Shown here: piece by piece, positions 40,193 through 49,101 of the stretch | Layout: every line of letters starts with the position of its first letter | Position numbering within the stretch: the stretch's first letter is position 1 | DNA from: Pseudomonas chlororaphis subsp. piscium | Lineage (GTDB): Bacteria > Pseudomonadota > Gammaproteobacteria > Pseudomonadales > Pseudomonadaceae | Length of the DNA: 64,000 nucleotides | Direction: 5' to 3' | Assembly: GCF_003850345.1 (NCBI RefSeq) | Contig: NZ_CP027707.1 | Coordinates: forward strand, 6,005,001 to 6,069,000 | Made by a program: the position numbers and the translations under genes | Notes under the pieces: generated by a model | The model's database searches: none | What the model saw: only the letters and a program-made list of their open reading frames with translations | What the model was told of the DNA's origin: nothing

Positions 40193-43120
40193 ATGAAGCC
40201 TCGCATGTCCAAAGGATTGATCCGCGCTATCGGCGCCTTGTTGACCGCTCTCGCCCTGTACAGCCTGCTGGGCTTTCTGATTTTGCCGGGCATTGCCTTG
40301 CGGGTGGCCAATCAACAGTTGGCCAACTACGCGACGGTACCGGCAAAGATCCAGCGCATCGAACTCAATCCGTTCAGTCTCGAACTGACGCTCTGGGGCC
40401 TGAATATCGGTGAGCCGGGCAAGGAGCAGGTGGCCTTCGAGCGTCTCTACGCCAACCTGCAACTGGACAGCCTCTGGACCCGCGCGCTGCACCTGGCCGA
40501 CGTCGAGCTGGACAAACCCAAGACCGAGATCCTGTTCGCCAAGGACGGCAAGCTCAACCTGCTGGGCCTGTTCAACCTGCCCGCCAGCGAACCCACTCCG
40601 GACGACCCCGAGGCCAAGCCGTTCCCCCTGCGTATCGAGCGCATCAAACTGGCGGGCGGTTATGTGCACTTCCAGGACACGCGGCCCAGCGAGCCCATCG
40701 ACTTCCTCTACGACAAGCTCAATCTGGAACTGAAGAATCTCAGCACCCTGCCCGACGACAGTGCCGACATGACCCTGGTCGCCGCGGGACCCGCGGGCGG
40801 TCAGATCGATTGGAGCGGCAATTTCAGCCTGACCCCGATCGCCTCCGAAGGTACCCTGAAAGTCACCGACGGCAAGATGAAGGCCTGGTGGCCCTATGTC
40901 CGCGATGCCTTGCCGCTGGTTCTCGAAGACGGCGTGCTGAACCTCAACACCCACTACAAGCTGAACCTGGCCAAGGAAACCGAACTGCTGCTCAGCGATG
41001 CCTCGGTCAGCGTCGCCCCCTTCGCCATCAAGGCCCCCGACGGTCGGCCACTGGCCCGCCTGGAGCGCCTGGACATCAGTGAAACCACGGTCGACCTGGC
41101 CAAGCAGCAAGTGGTGGTCGGCAAGATCCGCAGCCAGAAACTGGAAACCTGGGCCGCCCTGGAGGCCGATGGTCAACTGGACTGGCAGAAACTGTTCGCC
41201 AGCCAGCCGGCCAAACCGGCCGCCAAGCCCGCTCCGGCCGCCGCCGATACGCAACCGGCAGCCCCGGCGCCAAGCAAACCCTGGCAGGTGCTGCTCAAGG
41301 ACGTGCAACTGCGCAATTACCAGGTGCACCTGGCGGACCGTCAGGCCAAGCCGGCGGTGGCGCTGGAGGTCGGGCCACTGAACCTCGATGTGCAGAACTT
41401 CGACAGCCTCAACCAGTCGCCTTTCAACCTCAAGCTCGACACCGGGCTGGGCAAGCAGGGCAAAGTCCTCGCCAGCGGCGTGGTCAACCTGCAACCGGTG
41501 ACCGCCAAGCTGGCGGTGCAAACCAAGGACATCGACCTGCGGGTCGCCCAGTCCTACATCAGCCCGTTCATTCGCCTGGAGCTGCGCAGCGGCATGCTCG
41601 GCAGCGACCTGGCGGTGGACCTGAAAAACATCGACCCCCTGACATTCAGCGTGACCGGCCGCGCCCAGGTCGACCAGTTGCATACCCTGGACACCCTGAA
41701 AACCCGCGACTTCGTGAAATGGCAGCAGTTGGTGCTCGAAGGCCTGAACTATCAGCACGGCGACAGCCTGACGATCAACAAGGTCAACCTGCTGCAGCCC
41801 TATGCGCGCTTCATGATCAACGATGACCGCACCACCAACATCGATGACCTGCTGATCCCGCAACCGGCCGACAGCGCTGCGAAAGGTGCCGCCAAGCCGG
41901 CCGCCAAGGAAAAACCCCTGGGCATCCATATCGGCCAGATCGCTATCAACGACGGTTCGGCCAACTTCGCCGACTTCAGCCTGACCCCCAACTTCGCCAC
42001 GGCCGTCCAGCAGCTCAACGGCCAGATCGGCACCATCGACAGCCGCCAGGCAAAACCGGCCAGCGTCGATATCAAGGGCAAGGTCGATCGTTATGCGCCG
42101 GTCACCATCAAGGGCAGCGTGAACCCCTTCGATCCGATGGCCGCGCTGGACATCGCCACCAGTTTCAAACGCGTCGAACTGACCACCCTGACCCCCTACT
42201 CCGGCAAGTTCGCCGGCTACCGTATCCGCAAGGGCCGGCTCAACCTCGACCTGCACTACGTCATCACCAACGGCCAGCTCAAGGCCGAAAACAAAGTGGT
42301 GGTCGAACAACTGGAGCTGGGGGAAAAAGTCGACAGCCCGGATGCCGTGAGCCTGCCACTGAAACTGGCGGTCGCCTTGCTCAAGGATGTCGACGGCAAG
42401 ATCTCCATCGAACTGCCGGTGACCGGCGACCTCAACAACCCGCAATTCAGCGTCATGCCGATTGTCTGGCAAACCCTGCGCAACCTGATCGTCAAGGCCG
42501 CCGCCGCCCCCTTCAAACTGATTGGCGGGCTGGTCGCGGGCAGTGGCTCGGAAGACCTGGGCAGCGTCTCGTTCGCCCCGGGCTCGAGTGACTTGACCCC
42601 GGAATCGGAAGCGGCGCTGGTCAAGCTGTCCAACGCACTCAAGGAGCGGCCGGCCCTGCGTCTGGAGATCGAAGGTACCGCCGCGCAGAGCAGCGATGGC
42701 CCGCTGATCGCCGAGCAACGCCTGGAGCGGGAATACCAGTACAACTACTACAAGATGCTCCAGCGTCGCGGCGACAAGGTGCCGGCCCAGGCATCCTTGC
42801 TGAAGGTGCCGGAAGGCGAGAAAGGTCCGCTGCTGGAAGGCATCTATCGCACCCGCCTCAAGGCCCAGCCACCGGCCGAATGGAAGGATCTGGGCAAGGA
42901 AGAGCGCACCGCGAAAATGCGGGAAGGCGTGATCCAGTTCTGGAGCGGCAGCGATGTGCTGTTGCGCCAGCTGGGCCAGGAACGGGCCAGCAGCATCAAG
43001 GACTTCCTGGTGGACAAGGGCCAACTGACGGACGACCGGGTGTACTTCATCGACGCCAACCTCGGCCAGGCCGAAAGCGACGGCCGGGTCATTACCCCCA
43101 TGCACCTGGACGCCGAATAA
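40193..43120 (+). CDS. Large DUF748 (AsmA-like) envelope protein
   Basis: 975 residues. One membrane anchor at about 10-35, then a long repetitive beta-rich periplasmic body with DUF748 units (PFSLELTLWGLNI, LGIHIGQIAINDGSANFADFSL) and a Pro/Ala linker near 340-362. The C-terminal part (SFAPGSSDLTPESEAALVKLSNAL) resembles the OmpA/MotB peptidoglycan-binding fold. DUF748 proteins belong to the AsmA-like group implicated in lipid movement between membranes; that role is inference. The start may be the ATG four codons later (MSKG). No clear ribosome site separates the two. Confidence 0.85.
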   Translation: MKPRMSKGLIRAIGALLTALALYSLLGFLILPGIALRVANQQLANYATVPAKIQRIELNPFSLELTLWGLNIGEPGKEQVAFERLYANLQLDSLWTRALHLADVELDKPKTEILFAKDGKLNLLGLFNLPASEPTPDDPEAKPFPLRIERIKLAGGYVHFQDTRPSEPIDFLYDKLNLELKNLSTLPDDSADMTLVAAGPAGGQIDWSGNFSLTPIASEGTLKVTDGKMKAWWPYVRDALPLVLEDGVLNLNTHYKLNLAKETELLLSDASVSVAPFAIKAPDGRPLARLERLDISETTVDLAKQQVVVGKIRSQKLETWAALEADGQLDWQKLFASQPAKPAAKPAPAAADTQPAAPAPSKPWQVLLKDVQLRNYQVHLADRQAKPAVALEVGPLNLDVQNFDSLNQSPFNLKLDTGLGKQGKVLASGVVNLQPVTAKLAVQTKDIDLRVAQSYISPFIRLELRSGMLGSDLAVDLKNIDPLTFSVTGRAQVDQLHTLDTLKTRDFVKWQQLVLEGLNYQHGDSLTINKVNLLQPYARFMINDDRTTNIDDLLIPQPADSAAKGAAKPAAKEKPLGIHIGQIAINDGSANFADFSLTPNFATAVQQLNGQIGTIDSRQAKPASVDIKGKVDRYAPVTIKGSVNPFDPMAALDIATSFKRVELTTLTPYSGKFAGYRIRKGRLNLDLHYVITNGQLKAENKVVVEQLELGEKVDSPDAVSLPLKLAVALLKDVDGKISIELPVTGDLNNPQFSVMPIVWQTLRNLIVKAAAAPFKLIGGLVAGSGSEDLGSVSFAPGSSDLTPESEAALVKLSNALKERPALRLEIEGTAAQSSDGPLIAEQRLEREYQYNYYKMLQRRGDKVPAQASLLKVPEGEKGPLLEGIYRTRLKAQPPAEWKDLGKEERTAKMREGVIQFWSGSDVLLRQLGQERASSIKDFLVDKGQLTDDRVYFIDANLGQAESDGRVITPMHLDAE

Positions 43121-43173
43121 CCGCCCTCCCCGCCGACTCGGAAACGGGTCGGCCCTGCGGTTTCCCCGCCATG

Positions 43174-43217
43174 AACAGAACAGGCCCCGACACACTGTGC
43201 CGGGGCCTGTTCTGTTT
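43174..43217. terminator. Bidirectional terminator between DUF748 and BON genes
   Basis: 16-bp perfect stem: 43174-43189 with 43201-43216, core CAGGCCCCG/CGGGGCCTG. It sits between convergent genes; short A/T runs flank it. Confidence 0.8.
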
Positions 43218-43321
43218 ACAAAAGGAGCCACTTCCCTGTGGCCATTCGCATGAACCTTCAAGAAAGCGGCAGATGAACCCTCTACCGCGTTTTCTCCCTG
43301 TCCAGGAAAGAAGCTTGAGGC

Positions 43322-43678
43322 TTAGTTGGTTTTCAAACCGTCAGCCGATACTGCCTTCACGCCTTTGATGTTCTTGGCGATGTTGACGGCGACTTCTTTC
43401 TGCGACGCGGTCAGAGCAGTGGTAGAGGACAGGGAAACCACACCCTTGTTGGTTTCAACCTTGATGTCGGTACCAGGAATGCCTTTTTCAGTTACGAGAT
43501 CCGCTTTGACTTTGGTGGTGATCCAGGTGTCGGAAGTGGCTTCCTTGGCCTTGGTCACTTCACCCGCCGCGAGCACCATTGGCGCCTGAGTAGCTTGAGT
43601 GGTCTGGGCAAATGCGACGTTAGCCATGGCCAGGGTCAGAGCGGTAGCAGTTGCAGCAGCGATAGCGAACTTCTTCAT
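43322..43678 (-). CDS. Periplasmic BON-domain protein
   Basis: 118 residues. Signal peptide with hydrophobic core and VAFAQ cleavage (about 24/25). One BON domain at about 48-115 (DTWITTKVKADLVTEKGIPGTDIKVETNKGVVSLSS), as in OsmY, a phospholipid-binding/holdase protein of osmotic stress. A single BON unit distinguishes it from two-domain OsmY. Corresponds to PAO1 PA4739 by recalled context. Confidence 0.9.
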   Translation of the reverse strand: MKKFAIAAATATALTLAMANVAFAQTTQATQAPMVLAAGEVTKAKEATSDTWITTKVKADLVTEKGIPGTDIKVETNKGVVSLSSTTALTASQKEVAVNIAKNIKGVKAVSADGLKTN

Positions 43679-43743
43679 ACGAGTAACTCCTGTTCTTCTG
43701 GAAAACCTGCTCCAGGTCCTGGCAGCAGGGTTACTTAAGTAGA

Positions 43744-43762
43744 TTGCAGGCGTTATGCCAAG
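43744..43762 (-). promoter_or_regulatory. Candidate sigma-54 promoter of the BON gene
   Basis: The minus strand reads TTGGCATAACGCCTGCAAT: GG, 10 nt, GC with TTGGCA at -24 and TGCA at -12. It would start transcription near 43735, about 57 nt before the ATG. The -24 block lacks the final CG, and no activator site was identified. Confidence 0.45.
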
Positions 43763-43967
43763 TTCATAAAAACGATAAAACCCTTAAATATCAATAAATT
43801 ATAAAATAATCTAAACACGCGCGATCATGCAAAATGCATGACCTGCGAATAATCTGCATGCAAGTTGCATTTCTCAATGGCCGAGCTAACTTCCTGAATT
43901 CTCGGTACTTTCCCAAAAGGCGCGGTGGCGCGTGGCGTTTCACGCGCCGAGCACGCAAAAACCGGAC

Positions 43968-44384
43968 TCAGCTGCCGCTGGCGGCGCAGCCTTTGGGGGA
44001 ATAATCCGCGGGGACAGTGGTGGTGCAGACCCAGCCATCGGCCGTGGTGCGGGTCAGGGTGAGGGTCTTGTTCAGCACCGGCGCCGGTGCATTGAGGATG
44101 GTGCAGCCAATGGTTCCCGCTCCGGTCGAGGCGGAGCCCGCGGCGGTCATGGTGCAGTTCGACGTCGCCGCCTTACCCCCCACCAGCTCCAGGGTCGGGT
44201 CGCTGCCCTGGTTCAGCACGTCCTCGAAGTTGACCTTCAGCGCCGAGGCTTCGGCCAAGGCCGCGGTGACCTTGGCCCGCGCCTGGTATTTGGAATACAG
44301 CGGCATGGCAAAGGTGGCCAGGATGCCGATGATCGCCACGACGACCAGCAACTCGATCAAGGTAAAACCTTTCTGATACTTCAT
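43968..44384 (-). CDS. pilA: Type IVa major pilin
   Basis: 138 residues. Short leader MKYQKG cleaved after Gly6 by PilD; the mature N-terminus FTLIELLVVVAIIGILA has the invariant Glu5 and the hydrophobic assembly helix. Four cysteines lie in the globular head: a pair near 86 and 102, and a C-terminal pair (VC...GC) forming the D-region loop. A terminal CAASGS tail. The divergent pilC-pilD supports the pilus identity. Promoter of sigma-54 type upstream. Confidence 0.94.
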   Translation of the reverse strand: MKYQKGFTLIELLVVVAIIGILATFAMPLYSKYQARAKVTAALAEASALKVNFEDVLNQGSDPTLELVGGKAATSNCTMTAAGSASTGAGTIGCTILNAPAPVLNKTLTLTRTTADGWVCTTTVPADYSPKGCAASGS

Positions 44385-44749
44385 CTATCTGCTCCAAGCA
44401 GGGGATATCCAAGGATCTGGGCACTCACCACACAGCCATAGCACAGCCTGTGCCAGCGCCTGCGCCCCCGGGCGAACGGGGTTTCAGCGGCGCGGACCGG
44501 CGGCAGTGAGCGCCAGAAGTCGCACTATCTGACACTTTTGGTCAGCCAAGTGCCCTGGGCCGATCGCCTTGGCGAGCTACGCTGTCACTCGACCATCGAT
44601 TGCATTCACTGCCCGACCCCGTCCAAGGAACGTATCGGGCCATTCAAACTCTATGAGCCGGACGCTGTGCCCCGCGCAGCGCTCCACTCACTAACGCACA
44701 GGGCATTGCCGGCCCTGGGGACATCCACCACTACCCGGGACTCGACACC
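44385..44749. other. pilA-pilC divergent intergenic region, pilB absent
   Basis: In most type IVa clusters pilB lies between pilA and pilC. Here the 365 bp hold the pilA promoter, TGTC-containing sequence (TGTCAGATAGTG on the minus strand, possible PilR contact) and the pilC leader, but no ATPase fragment. Walker motifs or a recognisable pilB remnant were not seen in any frame. Confidence 0.7.
44441..44455 (-). promoter_or_regulatory. Sigma-54 promoter of pilA
   Basis: The minus strand reads TGGCACAGGCTGTGC: GG (44454-44453), 10 nt, GC (44442-44441), with an intact TGGCAC. Start expected near 44430, about 45 nt before the ATG. This agrees with the RpoN/PilSR dependence of pilA in P. aeruginosa. 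Confidence 0.8.
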
Positions 44750-45967
44750 ATGGCGGTCAAGGCAGCAAAAGTCAGTGTTTACCTGTGGGAAGGCACCGAC
44801 AGGCAAGGCAGCAAACTGCGCGGCGAATTGAGCGGCCATACCCCCTCGCTGATCAGGGCCCAATTGCGCAAGCAAGGCATCAGCCCGGCCAGGGTCAGGA
44901 AGAAATCCGGCTCGCTGTTCCAGCGCACGCCCCCGATCAAGGCCCGCGACATCAGCCTGTTCACCCGGCAGCTGGCGACCCTGCTCAAGGCCGGCGTACC
45001 GCTGCTGCAATCGTTCAACATCATTGCCGAGGGCTTCGACAACCCGAACATGCGCAAACTGATGGCCGAGCTGAAACAGGACATCGCCGCCGGCAGCAGC
45101 TTCACCACAGCGTTGCGCAAGAGGCCGCGGTATTTCGACGAGCTGTACTGCAGCCTGGTGGATGCCGGCGAACAGGCCGGGGCCCTGGAAACCCTGCTGG
45201 AGCGGGTGGCGACCTACAAGGAAAAAAGCGAAAACCTCAAGATGCGAATCCGCAAGGCCATGACCTATCCCCTGGCGGTGATCTGTGTGGCCCTGGTGGT
45301 GACGGGGATCCTGCTGGTCAAGGTGGTGCCGCAATTTCAGTCGATGTTCCAAGGCTTCGGCGCGCAGCTGCCAGTGTTCACCCAACTGGTCATTGCCCTC
45401 TCGGAATTCGTGCAGCGCTGGTGGTGGCTGCTGGCGGGTGGTCTGGTGCTCAGCGTGTTCGGCCTGCGCCATGCCCACCGGCACTCACCGCGCTTTCGCC
45501 AGTGGCTGGACGTGGGCCTGCTGAAACTGCCGTTGGTAGCGCCGCTGATGTACAAGTCCGCGGTGGCCCGCTACGCCCGCACCTTGTCCACCACCTTCGC
45601 CGCCGGGGTACCGCTGGTGGAGGCCCTGGGCTCGGTGGCCGGGGCCACCGGCAATCAGGTGTTCAAGCATGCGGTGAACCGCATCAGGCAGGACGTGGCG
45701 ACCGGCATGCAGTTGCATTTTTCCATGCGTGCATCCGGTATCTTTCCCGGCATGGCCATCCAGATGACCGCCATCGGCGAAGAGTCCGGGGCCCTGGACG
45801 GCATGCTGGAAAAGGTCGCGATCCACTATGAGGAAGAGGTCGATACCCTGGTCGACACCCTGAGCAGTCTCATGGAACCCGTGATCATGGTAGTTTTGGG
45901 CACCCTCGTCGGCGGCCTGGTGGTCGCCATGTACTTACCCATCTTCCAACTCGGTACAGCGATCTGA
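44750..45967 (+). CDS. pilC: Type IV pilus inner-membrane platform protein PilC
   Basis: 405 residues, full family length. Two GspF domains (about 70-195 and 275-395), each with helix bundles and membrane segments; DISLFTRQLATLLKAGVPLLQSF, GEQAGALETLLERVATY and the second-copy GEESGALDGMLEKVA are family signatures. It anchors the assembly ATPase and pilin flow. No ribosome site better than GGGA. Next: pilD, 2 bp after the stop. Confidence 0.95.
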   Translation: MAVKAAKVSVYLWEGTDRQGSKLRGELSGHTPSLIRAQLRKQGISPARVRKKSGSLFQRTPPIKARDISLFTRQLATLLKAGVPLLQSFNIIAEGFDNPNMRKLMAELKQDIAAGSSFTTALRKRPRYFDELYCSLVDAGEQAGALETLLERVATYKEKSENLKMRIRKAMTYPLAVICVALVVTGILLVKVVPQFQSMFQGFGAQLPVFTQLVIALSEFVQRWWWLLAGGLVLSVFGLRHAHRHSPRFRQWLDVGLLKLPLVAPLMYKSAVARYARTLSTTFAAGVPLVEALGSVAGATGNQVFKHAVNRIRQDVATGMQLHFSMRASGIFPGMAIQMTAIGEESGALDGMLEKVAIHYEEEVDTLVDTLSSLMEPVIMVVLGTLVGGLVVAMYLPIFQLGTAI

Positions 45968-45969
45968 AC

Positions 45970-46842
45970 ATGTCATTGACTGAGGTCCTGGCCAGCTACC
46001 CGCTGGTCTTCGTAGCATCGGTGCTGGTCCTGGGCCTGATTGTCGGCAGCTTCCTCAACGTGCTGATCTGGCGGCTGCCAAAGATGCTCGAGCGCGACTG
46101 GCATGCCCAGGCCCGGGACATCCTGGGGCTGCCCGTGGAACCTGCCGGGCCGACCTACAACCTGTTGCTCCCACACTCCCAGTGCCCTCACTGCGCGCAC
46201 CCGATCCGCCCCTGGGAAAACATCCCAGTGTTCAGCTACCTGCTGCTGCGCGGACGCTGCTCGGCGTGCAAGACCCCGATCGGCCGGCGCTACCCGCTGG
46301 TGGAGCTGACCTGCGGCCTGGCCTCGGCGTTCGTGGCCTGGCATTTCGGCTTTGGCTGGCAGGCCGGCTTGATGCTGTTCCTGAGCTGGGGCCTGTTGGC
46401 GATGAGCCTGATCGATGCCGATCATCAACTGTTGCCCGACGTGCTGGTGCTGCCTCTGTTGTGGCTGGGCCTGATCGTCAATGGTTTCGACCTGTTCGTC
46501 AGCCTCCACGATGCGCTGTGGGGCGCCGTGGCCGGCTACCTGTGCCTGTGGTCGGTGTACTGGTCGTTCAAGCTGCTGACCGGCAAGGAAGGCATGGGGC
46601 ACGGCGATTTCAAGCTGTTGGCCATGTTCGGCGCCTGGGGCGGCTGGCAGATTCTGCCGATGACCCTGCTGCTGGCCTCACTGACGGGGGCCCTGGCCGG
46701 GGTCGCCATGCTGCGCCGCAACCGCGCGCAAATGTCCACGCCTATCCCTTTTGGTCCCTTTCTGGCCATTGCCGGCTGGATTGCCTTGCTCTGGGGTGGT
46801 CAAATAACCGGCTCCTATTTGCAGTTTGTCGGTTTCAGATGA
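45970..46842 (+). CDS. pilD: Prepilin peptidase and N-methyltransferase PilD
   Basis: 290 residues. The N-terminal methyltransferase region has the four-cysteine zinc cluster (CPHC and CSAC, about 72-100). Catalytic aspartates are in SLIDADH (about 149) and GMGHGDFK (about 212). About eight membrane helices. It processes PilA and type II secretion pseudopilins. Overlaps coaE by 4 bp (ATGA). Confidence 0.96.
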   Translation: MSLTEVLASYPLVFVASVLVLGLIVGSFLNVLIWRLPKMLERDWHAQARDILGLPVEPAGPTYNLLLPHSQCPHCAHPIRPWENIPVFSYLLLRGRCSACKTPIGRRYPLVELTCGLASAFVAWHFGFGWQAGLMLFLSWGLLAMSLIDADHQLLPDVLVLPLLWLGLIVNGFDLFVSLHDALWGAVAGYLCLWSVYWSFKLLTGKEGMGHGDFKLLAMFGAWGGWQILPMTLLLASLTGALAGVAMLRRNRAQMSTPIPFGPFLAIAGWIALLWGGQITGSYLQFVGFR

Positions 46843-47462
46843 CCAAGCCTGTTTTCAAACCCTGGATCCTCGGCCTTACCGGCGGTATCGGCAGTGGCAA
46901 AAGTGCCGCGGCCCAGCACTTCATCGACCTGGGCATCCACGTGGTGGATGCCGATCACGCCGCCCGCTGGGTGGTGGAACCCGGCCGCCCGGCCCTGGCC
47001 CGCATTGCCGAACATTTCGGCGACAGCGTGCTGCAGGCCGATGGCCAGTTGGACCGCGCTGCGCTGCGCAAGCTGATCTTCGAGGTGCCGCAACAACGCC
47101 TCTGGCTGGAAGCCTTGCTGCATCCGTTGATTGCCGATGAAATCGCCGCCCACCTGGCCCGCGCCGAGTCGCCCTACGCGATTCTGGTGTCACCGCTGTT
47201 GATCGAATCCGGGCAATACGCGATGACCCAGCGGATCCTGGTGATCGATGTGCCGCAGCAACTGCAGATCGAGCGGACCCTGCAACGCGACGGGATCAGC
47301 GAACAGCAGGTCCAGGCGATTCTCACGGCCCAGGCAACTCGCGAAGATCGCCTGAGCCATGCCGACGATGTGCTGGTCAACGACCGCGACCTCGCCTGGC
47401 TGCACAGCGAGGTCGAACGCCTGCATCACTTTTACCTTACCTTGCGTGGAGGCCAGTCATGA
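46839..47462 (+). CDS. coaE: Dephospho-CoA kinase
   Basis: 207 residues from the ATG at 46839, which overlaps the pilD stop. P-loop [14 protein letters not shown] (12-25), [10 protein letters not shown] and the lid region are intact. It performs the last step of coenzyme A synthesis, whose precursor pantothenate is made by panBCD in this window. A larger open frame starting inside pilD is an artefact. Overlaps yacG by 4 bp. Confidence 0.96.
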   Translation: MTKPVFKPWILGLTGGIGSGKSAAAQHFIDLGIHVVDADHAARWVVEPGRPALARIAEHFGDSVLQADGQLDRAALRKLIFEVPQQRLWLEALLHPLIADEIAAHLARAESPYAILVSPLLIESGQYAMTQRILVIDVPQQLQIERTLQRDGISEQQVQAILTAQATREDRLSHADDVLVNDRDLAWLHSEVERLHHFYLTLRGGQS

Positions 47463-47662
47463 GCCAACCCCTGACCGTGGAATGTCCAACCTGCGGTGCG
47501 CCCGTGGAATGGACCGCGAACAACGTCAACCGTCCGTTCTGCTCGGACCGCTGCAAACTGATCGACCTCGGTGCCTGGGCTGCCGAAGAACACAAGATTC
47601 CGGTCAGCCCGGATGCCGAGGACGATCTGTTTTCCGACGACCTGCCGCCTCGCGCCCACTAA
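47459..47662 (+). CDS. yacG: DNA gyrase inhibitor YacG
   Basis: 67 residues. Zinc ligands Cys9-x2-Cys12 and Cys28-x3-Cys32 (CPTCGAP, CSDRCK), then [15 protein letters not shown] and an acidic tail. E. coli YacG binds GyrB and inhibits gyrase. Last gene of pilC-pilD-coaE-yacG, each overlapping or nearly touching. Confidence 0.95.
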   Translation: MSQPLTVECPTCGAPVEWTANNVNRPFCSDRCKLIDLGAWAAEEHKIPVSPDAEDDLFSDDLPPRAH

Positions 47663-47666
47663 AGCC

Positions 47667-47882
47667 TCAAGGCCGCATGAAAGCGTAATCCTGGGTATCG
47701 TCGAGGTTCTCCGCGAGAAACTGCAACTCGTCGGCCAGATCCTCGGCGCTGCGCACCCGCCGACTCTCCTGCACCACCGCGCTGAGCAGGGCGCGCAGGC
47801 TCAAGCCCGGTTCGAACCCCTCTTCCTGCGCAGCATCCAGACTCTTGCGTACTTCCTGCCGCGCCCATTCATACACACTCAT
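47667..47882 (-). CDS. Small conserved hypothetical protein
   Basis: 71 residues from the ATG at 47880-47882 (MSVYEWARQEVRK), preceded by AGGG; the 23-codon extension is basic and unlikely. Entirely helical-looking, acidic in the second half (DLADELQFLAENLDDTQDYAF). Convergent with yacG. The position matches a small hypothetical (PA4531) in PAO1. No function recognised. Confidence 0.75.
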   Translation of the reverse strand: MSVYEWARQEVRKSLDAAQEEGFEPGLSLRALLSAVVQESRRVRSAEDLADELQFLAENLDDTQDYAFMRP

Positions 47883-47947
47883 GGCCCTGCTCCCGAACGG
47901 TTTTCGCCGAGCATGGGACCGTGCCTGCCGAACGTGTTTGATATGGA

Positions 47948-48637
47948 TCAAGAACGCGGATCGTCATCCTTCCAGGGCGCCGAGAGGTAGCGGGTGCGGT
48001 TGAAGGTTTCCAGCCACTCGGGGCAGAACACCACCAGGGCGCTGACCACCATGCCGTTGATGAAGGCCTCGGGAAAGATGATCAGCCACAGGTAGCCGAC
48101 AAAGTCCTCCAGCCATTCCGGCATGGCAAAACGCCCGTCGAACCAGAGCAGCCCCAGACCCACCAACAGGCACAACAAGGCCGACAGCGCGGCGGCAAAA
48201 AAACCGGAACAGAAGATATACACAAAGGGATTACGCGGCTGCGCGCGCTCCACCAGGATCGCGCAGCATTCGGTGACCAGCACCGGCAGCAGGATCAGCA
48301 AGGCGCCGTTGATGCCGACCGCCGCCAGATCCTGGCGACCCAGCGCGACCAACCCCACCTGGGCAATCAGCCCGCCGACGATCGCCAGCGGCCAGTCCAG
48401 CAACAGGGTCACCGCCGTCATGCCGATGAAGTGGTAGGACACCCCGGTATCGAAATCCCGGCGCACCAACCAAAGCATGAACAACGCGAACACCGTACCG
48501 AACAGCAGATGCTGGCGCCGGCTGTCGCTGAACAACTCGACCCAGGGCGCGCGCCAGGCGGCCCAGAGCAGCACCGGCACATAGATCAGCCAGCCAGCGC
48601 CGAGAGTGAGCGGCGACAGCAGAGCCGCGCTGATCAT
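47948..48637 (-). CDS. CbiM-like energy-coupling permease homologue
   Basis: 229 residues from the ATG at 48635-48637, overlapping the preceding stop (ATGA). About six to seven membrane helices; motifs such as GMTAVTLLLDWPLAIVGGLI and IFPEAFINGMVV place it in the predicted permease group related to CbiM/COG3235. True CbiM starts with Met-His-Ile, which ligates metal; here the N-terminus is MISAALLS, so cobalt/nickel binding is doubtful. No ATPase or CbiQ partner is present. Confidence 0.78.
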   Translation of the reverse strand: MISAALLSPLTLGAGWLIYVPVLLWAAWRAPWVELFSDSRRQHLLFGTVFALFMLWLVRRDFDTGVSYHFIGMTAVTLLLDWPLAIVGGLIAQVGLVALGRQDLAAVGINGALLILLPVLVTECCAILVERAQPRNPFVYIFCSGFFAAALSALLCLLVGLGLLWFDGRFAMPEWLEDFVGYLWLIIFPEAFINGMVVSALVVFCPEWLETFNRTRYLSAPWKDDDPRS

Positions 48638-49101
48638 GGTTGCGCCTGCTCCAGCGCTGTGCGCAGTTCGGCGACCGTGCCGTATTCCCGTTGAGCCACC
48701 AGCCGGCCATCGTCGAGCTGCAGCCACAGGACTTTATCCACAGCCCCGGCGTAGCGCGGCGCCACCCGTCCGTCACGGTCGAGCATGATCCGGTAGTCAT
48801 AATCACGCATCGCCGGAACCGCGAACATCTTGGCGATCACCGCCGGCATGCGCTGGATGTCCGCCACGAATATCGTGTGCCGGGCTTCCAGATAACCCGC
48901 AGGCCGATCCTGCAAGGCGGCGTTGACCAGCTTGGCGCCATCCATGCTGCGCGCCACCAGCAGGGTCCGGGTCTGCCCGTCGAGACTGTAGGCCCGGTCG
49001 AATTGATCGAGCAAAGTCCAGGGCGCCAGGCGCTCACCGACTTCCACCGCGTGCGCCAGCAACGGCACGCAACCCAGCAACAGCAATGACCAATATCTCA
49101 C
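48634..49101 (-). CDS. Periplasmic thioredoxin-fold protein, YtfJ-like
   Basis: 155 residues. Signal peptide with cleavage after AHA (about 18). Mature part: GERLAPWTLLDQFDRAYSLDGQTRTLLVARSM, then DYDYRIMLDRDGRVAPRYAGAVDKV, resembling the peroxiredoxin/YtfJ fold. No CxxC motif or other cysteine in the mature region, so it is not a thiol oxidoreductase. It is coupled to the CbiM-like permease gene by a 4-bp overlap; a shared membrane role is inferred only. Confidence 0.72.
   Translation of the reverse strand: MRYWSLLLLGCVPLLAHAVEVGERLAPWTLLDQFDRAYSLDGQTRTLLVARSMDGAKLVNAALQDRPAGYLEARHTIFVADIQRMPAVIAKMFAVPAMRDYDYRIMLDRDGRVAPRYAGAVDKVLWLQLDDGRLVAQREYGTVAELRTALEQAQP

Noticed and set aside
40193..40204. 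Choice between two close ATGs for the DUF748 gene
   Set aside because: No ribosome site distinguishes them; the earlier one was kept only by convention.
39866..43261. Open frame of 1131 codons on the minus strand across the DUF748 gene
   Set aside because: It is an antisense shadow of GC-rich codons: low-complexity His/Gln/Val-rich protein, no ribosome site, no family motif, and the plus-strand gene is well supported.
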